The notes below the pieces were generated by a model. The model ran no database searches. It was not told the DNA's origin and saw nothing but the letters and a program-made list of their open reading frames with translations. Positions 59,619-64,000 of a stretch of 64,000 bases of DNA are shown piece after piece (within the stretch, counting starts at the first letter, position 1; every line of letters starts with the position of its first letter). Made by a program: the position numbers and the translations under genes. Source of the DNA: Leptospirillum ferrooxidans C2-3 (GTDB taxonomy: Bacteria; Nitrospirota; Leptospirillia; Leptospirillales; Leptospirillaceae); NCBI RefSeq assembly GCF_000284315.1, contig NC_017094.1:124001-188000 (forward strand), given 5' to 3'.

Positions 59619-60847
59619 ACGGAATCCATTTTTGTGGAACGTCCGGTCTTTTGGGACATCTTGTCCTGATACATGTCTTTGTCGGCAGCACGAAGAAGGT
59701 CATCCAGATGATCTCCATCATCCGGATAAGAGGCGATTCCCACACTCAGTCCAAAAGGGATGGAGACGTTCCCTGGAATAATGGAGGGGTGGAGAAGTGT
59801 TCGCCTGAGTCGTTGGACAAGGAGCTCCTTCTCCATGGGAGAAAGTGTTCCCCTGATGATGGCGATGAATTCATCTCCTCCAATCCTGACCAGCAAATCC
59901 CCTTCCCTGAGCGCAGACTGAAAGCGCTTGACGGCCGCTTTCAGGACATGATTCCCGGCTGCATGTCCAAGTTGATCGTTAACAGCCTTGAAATGGTTTA
60001 AGTCAAGATAGAGAAGCGTGAAAGAAAACTCTTTATTCCTGTCTTGCAGAATTTCGACCTTTGACCATTCCTGGAGGAATCTTCGATTCGGGATTCCTGT
60101 TAGTTCGTCATGAGAGGATTCTTCCTCGAGACGTCTCAGGAGTTTGCTGTTTTTGCGGATTTCCTGATAGATGATCACAATGGTGATGATGATGAATAAA
60201 AAGGAGCTTCCGAGGAAAAGAAGGAAGTTCCTTCGGACCATCCGTCGATCCTTGAAAGCGATGGACTCAAGGATGGTGATTTCCCTGTTTTGGCTTAACA
60301 GGATATTTCCGACGGAAACGCGCAGGGCATCCATCCGTGCTTTGGGTTCTCCATCCGTGATGATTTTCAGGGCCGTTTTTTGTCCGGACACTTCCTGGGT
60401 TACGATCGCCCGGTTCAGAATGGAAATCTCCCTGGCGATCAGTCCTCCGGTTTTTTGAGCTTCGGCAAGGATGTAGGGGGATTTTCGGCTGACGGACAAC
60501 AGCATGTCAAGGTGCGCAATAATGGTCTTTCGGCTGTTTTGATAAGGCTCAAGGTAAGAAGGATTATCTGTCAGCAGGAATCCACGTTGTCCGGTTTCAA
60601 GATCTTTTGCATCGGAGAGAAGTTTGAGTGCAAGAGTGATGACGCGTTGGTGGAAGAGCAGTTTTTGAAAGTCTTTACGAAATTGGTTCCGGTCAAAATA
60701 GGTCTGAGATCCGAAAAGGACGATTGTTGTCCCGAGCAGAAATACAAGTATCCCAACGGCCCATACCAGTCGATCTCTCACTTGAAATCCTGTCTTGAAT
60801 GGTTGATCAAGCCTCCTCATGGTTCTCATGATAACCGGTGCCGTCAA
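59615..60847 (-). CDS. Membrane diguanylate cyclase with CHASE3-like sensor
   Basis: Two membrane segments (VWAVGILVFLLGTTIVLF and FLLFLGSSFLFIIITIVII) flank a periplasmic helical domain with the CHASE3 pattern DAKDLETGQRGFLLTDNPSY. The GGDEF domain starts at DELTGIPNRRF. Its active site VRIGGDEF is intact and the RxxD inhibitory site (REGD) lies at the usual spacing. It should make cyclic di-GMP. The design matches the protein at 16761-18035 but sequences differ much. Start ATG 60847 is one of three close in-frame ATGs; none has a strong ribosome site. Confidence 0.88.
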   Translation of the reverse strand: MTAPVIMRTMRRLDQPFKTGFQVRDRLVWAVGILVFLLGTTIVLFGSQTYFDRNQFRKDFQKLLFHQRVITLALKLLSDAKDLETGQRGFLLTDNPSYLEPYQNSRKTIIAHLDMLLSVSRKSPYILAEAQKTGGLIAREISILNRAIVTQEVSGQKTALKIITDGEPKARMDALRVSVGNILLSQNREITILESIAFKDRRMVRRNFLLFLGSSFLFIIITIVIIYQEIRKNSKLLRRLEEESSHDELTGIPNRRFLQEWSKVEILQDRNKEFSFTLLYLDLNHFKAVNDQLGHAAGNHVLKAAVKRFQSALREGDLLVRIGGDEFIAIIRGTLSPMEKELLVQRLRRTLLHPSIIPGNVSIPFGLSVGIASYPDDGDHLDDLLRAADKDMYQDKMSQKTGRSTKMDSV

Positions 60848-60999
60848 AACGGTAAAGCTATCATCACCCGATGGGACAAGGAGTGATTTTATTTGATATA
60901 ATCACCGCATGAGAAGATCCGGTCCGGTTGGCCGGGATGGTTGAATATGAAGAAGTGACTGTATCGCGCCTTTTTTTTGGGCTTTGGGGAGAGTAAAAA

Positions 61000-61704
61000 A
61001 TGAACTCGATGAATTCCTGGAATGCGACCAATGACCGGAATGTGGTCGAAGGCCTTAGAAGTTCAGTCAGTCAAGGAAAGTTTATGGTCCGGGTTTATAG
61101 CCTTCTGGCTGTGACCCTCCTTGTTTCAGCCATGGCGACTTTTTGGGGAATGGAGCAGGGGCTTTCGACCATGCTCAGTCATCCAATCATTCTGATGGTG
61201 CTTAATTTCGGGACTCTGTTCCTCCTGATGGGAGTTCAGAGAGTGCCGGTCGTCAACGTCCTGGTCACACTCCTTTTTGCGGGAATCATGGGAGCGTCCC
61301 TTGGCCCTGCCATTGCACAGGCTGTCCATCTTCCCGGTGGAGCCGGCATCGTGACCAACGCGCTTCTTTTGACCACGGCGATTTTTTTCAGTCTGAGCCT
61401 GTATGCGATGGTTTCCGGGAAGTCTTTTTCCTTTCTGGGGAGCTTCCTTTTTACGGGTTTGATCATTGTTGTGATCTTGTCTCTGGTCCAAATCTTCTGG
61501 CACCCTGCGTTTCTTCAGGTGATTGTTGCCGGAATGGGCGCTCTGGTGTTTTCCGGCCTGATTCTTTTTGATACGGCCCGGATCCTTTCATCCTCGGAAG
61601 AGGAATTGACCCCGGTCATGGCTGTGGTCTCCCTGTACCTGGATGTTTTGAACCTGTTTTTGTCGCTTTTGAGAATCCTTGAAATTTTTCGTGGCAGGGA
61701 CTGA
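61000..61704 (+). CDS. Bax inhibitor-1/YccA family membrane protein
   Basis: The 234-residue protein has seven hydrophobic segments and the BI-1 pattern FMVRVYSLLAVTLLVSAMAT, with a late ILFDTARIL and the conserved ASLYLDVLNLF-like segment (VVSLYLDVLNLFLSLLRILE). Bacterial members such as YccA and YetJ are linked to membrane proteolysis control or calcium leak. It follows a good GGGGAGAG. It stands as a single gene about 30 bases before ilvE in the same direction and may share its transcript. Confidence 0.92.
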   Translation: MNSMNSWNATNDRNVVEGLRSSVSQGKFMVRVYSLLAVTLLVSAMATFWGMEQGLSTMLSHPIILMVLNFGTLFLLMGVQRVPVVNVLVTLLFAGIMGASLGPAIAQAVHLPGGAGIVTNALLLTTAIFFSLSLYAMVSGKSFSFLGSFLFTGLIIVVILSLVQIFWHPAFLQVIVAGMGALVFSGLILFDTARILSSSEEELTPVMAVVSLYLDVLNLFLSLLRILEIFRGRD

Positions 61705-61735
61705 TTGTTTTATCCGATGATTTTGGAGGGTATTG

Positions 61736-62671
61736 ATGCTTAAAGAGTCACAATGGATCTGGATGGATGGCAAGATGGTTCCCTGGAAGGATGCCAACGT
61801 TCACGTACTGACACATTCCCTCCACTATGGGATGGCCGTTTTTGAGGGTATCCGGGCCTATAGTGGCCCGGAAGGGACCTCCATCTTTCGTCTTGCCGAA
61901 CATACGAGACGATTGGTGAACTCAGGCAAGGTCATGCTCATGAAGTCTCCTTACTCGGAAGAAGAGTTGATGGATGCCACGTGCAGGGTTGTGAGAGAAA
62001 ACAATCTTTCTTCCTGTTACATTCGTCCATTGATGTATGTTGGTTATGGGGATATGGGTATCTACGCCAGACAGAATCCGATCTGTGTTTCCATTTCTGC
62101 ATGGGAATGGGGAACCTACCTTGGTGAAGAGGGTCTATCCAAGGGAATCCGGGCCAAGATCAGTTCCTTTTCGCGTTTTGGTGTCAATACTTTTCTGAAC
62201 AGGGCAAAGGTTTCGGCTCACTATGTCAACTCTCAGCTGGCAAAGTGGGAAGTCAAGATGGCTGGCTATGATGAAGCGATCCTCCTTGATCAGGACGGAT
62301 TTGTTGCGGAAGGGCCAGGAGAGAATATCTTTATTGTCTCGGGTGGGGTCCTCCGGACACCAGCCTTGAAAACCGTTCTCGACGGAATCACCCGAAATGC
62401 TGTGCAAACTCTTGCAAAAGAGATGGGAATTCCTGTTTGGGAAGGTGTGTTGACGAGAGATGATCTATATCTTGCCGATGAGGCTTTTTTTACAGGAACG
62501 GCAGCCGAACTCACTCCGATCCGGGAAATTGACGAGCGCACGATCGGAACTGGTCGTCCGGGTCCCGTGACGCTGGCCCTTCAAAAGGCTTTTTTCGATG
62601 TTGTCCATGGCCATGTGAAGGATCATTCCGAATGGCGCTATCCTGTGGCCGGCAGGCCTTCCGGAAAATAA
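61736..62671 (+). CDS. ilvE: Branched-chain amino-acid aminotransferase
   Basis: The 311-residue fold-IV PLP enzyme shows HSLHYGMAVFEGIRAY near the N-terminus and the PLP lysine in FLNRAKVSAHYVNSQLAK. It also has DEAILLDQDGFVAEGPGENIF and the late EAFFTGTAAELTPI. This set separates IlvE from D-amino-acid transaminase and ADC lyase. It makes valine, leucine and isoleucine from their keto acids. GGAGG stands before ATG 61736. polA follows four bases after the stop. Confidence 0.95.
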   Translation: MLKESQWIWMDGKMVPWKDANVHVLTHSLHYGMAVFEGIRAYSGPEGTSIFRLAEHTRRLVNSGKVMLMKSPYSEEELMDATCRVVRENNLSSCYIRPLMYVGYGDMGIYARQNPICVSISAWEWGTYLGEEGLSKGIRAKISSFSRFGVNTFLNRAKVSAHYVNSQLAKWEVKMAGYDEAILLDQDGFVAEGPGENIFIVSGGVLRTPALKTVLDGITRNAVQTLAKEMGIPVWEGVLTRDDLYLADEAFFTGTAAELTPIREIDERTIGTGRPGPVTLALQKAFFDVVHGHVKDHSEWRYPVAGRPSGK

Positions 62672-62675
62672 TCCC

Positions 62676-64000
62676 ATGAATCAGTCACCCCGGGGCACCC
62701 GCTCCGCCAACCCTGGGGATTTGACCTGGGCCAGTGTTCTTCCCAAAAACACCCTTTATCTTCTCGACGGTTTTGGGTATATCTTCCGGGCCTATCACAG
62801 TCGGGTTGACTTCACGACTTCCAAGGGTTGTCCTACAGGTGCGTTCACTGTTTTTGCCAATATGCTCCTGTCCGTTGTCAGAGACTTCAATCCAGCTTAT
62901 CTGGGGGTGATCTTTGAAGGTCAGGGCAAGAGTGTCAGGTCAGAGATTCTCCCTCAAATCAAAGCGAACCGTCCTTCCCCTCCTGATGATTTTCTGGTCC
63001 AGATCCCCTATATCGAACGATTGATCGCTGGACTTGGGATTTCCACGGTGTCTGTTGACGGGTATGAGGCAGATGATGTCATTGCGACACTGGCACACCG
63101 GTGGATTGACCAGGCTGACGGAGATTCTCATGTCGTTGTCATGTCGGCGGACAAGGATCTTTTGAATGTTGTCTCCGATCATGTAACGGTTTTTGATCCG
63201 ATGACGAAAAAGCGTTTTGGTGTTTCCCAGGTGATCGATCGCTGGGGTGTTCTACCGTCACAAATTCCGGACCTTCTCGCATTGATGGGAGATACCTCGG
63301 ACAATATTCCTGGTGTTCCCGGTGTTGGTCCTGTAACGGCGGCAAAACTGCTGGGGCAATCCGGTGACGGCGTTGAAGAGCTCTTATCCCGCATAGAGTC
63401 CGTGACGCCTCCCAGAATCAGGGATCTTTTGGTTGCCAACAGGGAGCAGATCCTTTTGAGTAAAAAGGTGACGATCCTTCATGATCGTCTTCCGATAGAA
63501 GCTTCTGCTGATTCGCTGTCCCTGTCCTCTCCAGATCTGCCATCTCTTGAAGCTCTTTTAAAAGAACTTGAGGCTCCGGCACTTTGGACGCGTATCCGAT
63601 CGTTGGAAAATAAGGATAGCCAAACCCGTTCCAAATCGTCTGACCCTTCAGAGACTCTTCCGAGCTCTTCCGGCAGGGAGAGATCTCATACGCTTTCTTC
63701 CGGGGGGCTTTCCGGAAAACACGGTATAGATCCGGTCTCCCCGAATGAAATCTGGTATCACGGCCCGGATCAATCCCTTTTGTTTTCCAAATCAGATCTT
63801 ACCGGCCTGCAAAAAATCTTGACAGCTCTTTCCGAACCGGTCTGGGTATCGGATAGTATGCTTCTCCATCGCCAATGGCCGGAGCTGATTCTTCCGGAGG
63901 TTGGATTTGATCTTGTCCTTGCCGCTTACTTGCTGGACCCTGGACACCGGGAAGACTCCTTGGCCGTGATTGCCTCACGTCATTTTTTGAATGTTGACGG
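62676..64000 (+). CDS. polA: DNA polymerase I, N-terminal part (cut by window edge)
   Basis: The open frame runs from ATG 62676 to the window end (441 codons). The 5'-3' exonuclease domain is clear: YLLDGFGYIFRAYHS, FEGQGKSVRSEILPQIKANR, VDGYEADDVIATLAHR, VVMSADKDLLNVV and GDTSDNIPGVPGVGPVTAAKLL. The following region lines up with the 3'-5' exonuclease domain (EPVWVSDSMLLHRQWPEL, FDLVLAAYLLDPGHRED). The DxE metal-binding motif expected before it is not seen, so proofreading may be lost as in some other Pol I enzymes. The polymerase domain lies beyond the window. Confidence 0.93.
   Translation, partial: MNQSPRGTRSANPGDLTWASVLPKNTLYLLDGFGYIFRAYHSRVDFTTSKGCPTGAFTVFANMLLSVVRDFNPAYLGVIFEGQGKSVRSEILPQIKANRPSPPDDFLVQIPYIERLIAGLGISTVSVDGYEADDVIATLAHRWIDQADGDSHVVVMSADKDLLNVVSDHVTVFDPMTKKRFGVSQVIDRWGVLPSQIPDLLALMGDTSDNIPGVPGVGPVTAAKLLGQSGDGVEELLSRIESVTPPRIRDLLVANREQILLSKKVTILHDRLPIEASADSLSLSSPDLPSLEALLKELEAPALWTRIRSLENKDSQTRSKSSDPSETLPSSSGRERSHTLSSGGLSGKHGIDPVSPNEIWYHGPDQSLLFSKSDLTGLQKILTALSEPVWVSDSMLLHRQWPELILPEVGFDLVLAAYLLDPGHREDSLAVIASRHFLNVD

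Overview
The window is 64 kb of a bacterial chromosome of roughly 50 % G+C. Gene content and order suggest an acidophilic Nitrospirota of the Leptospirillum type: a mer operon, Fur, many predicted outer-membrane or exported proteins, CHASE3/GGDEF signalling proteins, a photolyase, and the string rplU-rpmA-obgE-proB-proA-nadD-rsfS. The genus is an inference from memory of such genomes, not a database result.

Layout. 1-3.5 kb: the start of an ABC ATPase gene, queD, an exported barrel-like protein, a Ycf48-like lipoprotein and fur. 3.6-13.4 kb: accessory DNA on the 3' end of tRNA-Gly(GCC). The 3' end of this tRNA is repeated at 10.9 kb and again, with one mismatch, at 13.3 kb. This marks two tandem integrated elements in decay: a tyrosine integrase with a nonsense codon and a frameshift, two further integrase fragments, IS3 and IS21 remnants, truncated defence-type genes, an intact PD-(D/E)XK nuclease, and one HigBA-like toxin-antitoxin pair in each element. 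13.4-20.5 kb: an AraC regulator divergent from an aldo-keto reductase and a zinc alcohol dehydrogenase, a diguanylate cyclase, an MFS symporter and a small NPYG-repeat secreted protein.

20.5-27.7 kb is the most interesting part. Four minus-strand genes form an apparent operon: an exported Sel1-repeat/caspase-like protein, a MotA/ExbB-type channel protein resembling ZorA, an OmpA/MotB-type partner resembling ZorB, and a CxC...CxxC protein. The ZorB-like gene is split by an IS1380-family element with 5-bp target duplications; removing the element and one duplication restores the reading frame exactly. A divergent HNH nuclease gene lies across a perfect 14-bp inverted repeat. I read this as a candidate, recently broken, membrane-motor defence locus.

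27.8-35.2 kb: ettA, then a mercury operon (transporter, HMA-fused merA, merR last), then a TPR/barrel protein coupled to a secreted protein made of six 31-residue repeats. 35.4-46.3 kb: a YhaO/YhaN-like nuclease-ATPase pair, photolyase, a CrtISO-like oxidoreductase, and a methyltransferase beside a complete AmmeMemoRadiSam set. 46.7-64 kb: housekeeping genes, mostly overlapping and co-directional: HAD hydrolase, pgi, rplU, rpmA, obgE, proBA, nadD, rsfS, a LapA-LapB fusion, comF and a dinG-like helicase, then a convergent CHASE3/GGDEF gene, a BI-1 family protein, ilvE and the 5' two thirds or so of a polA-like gene cut by the window end.
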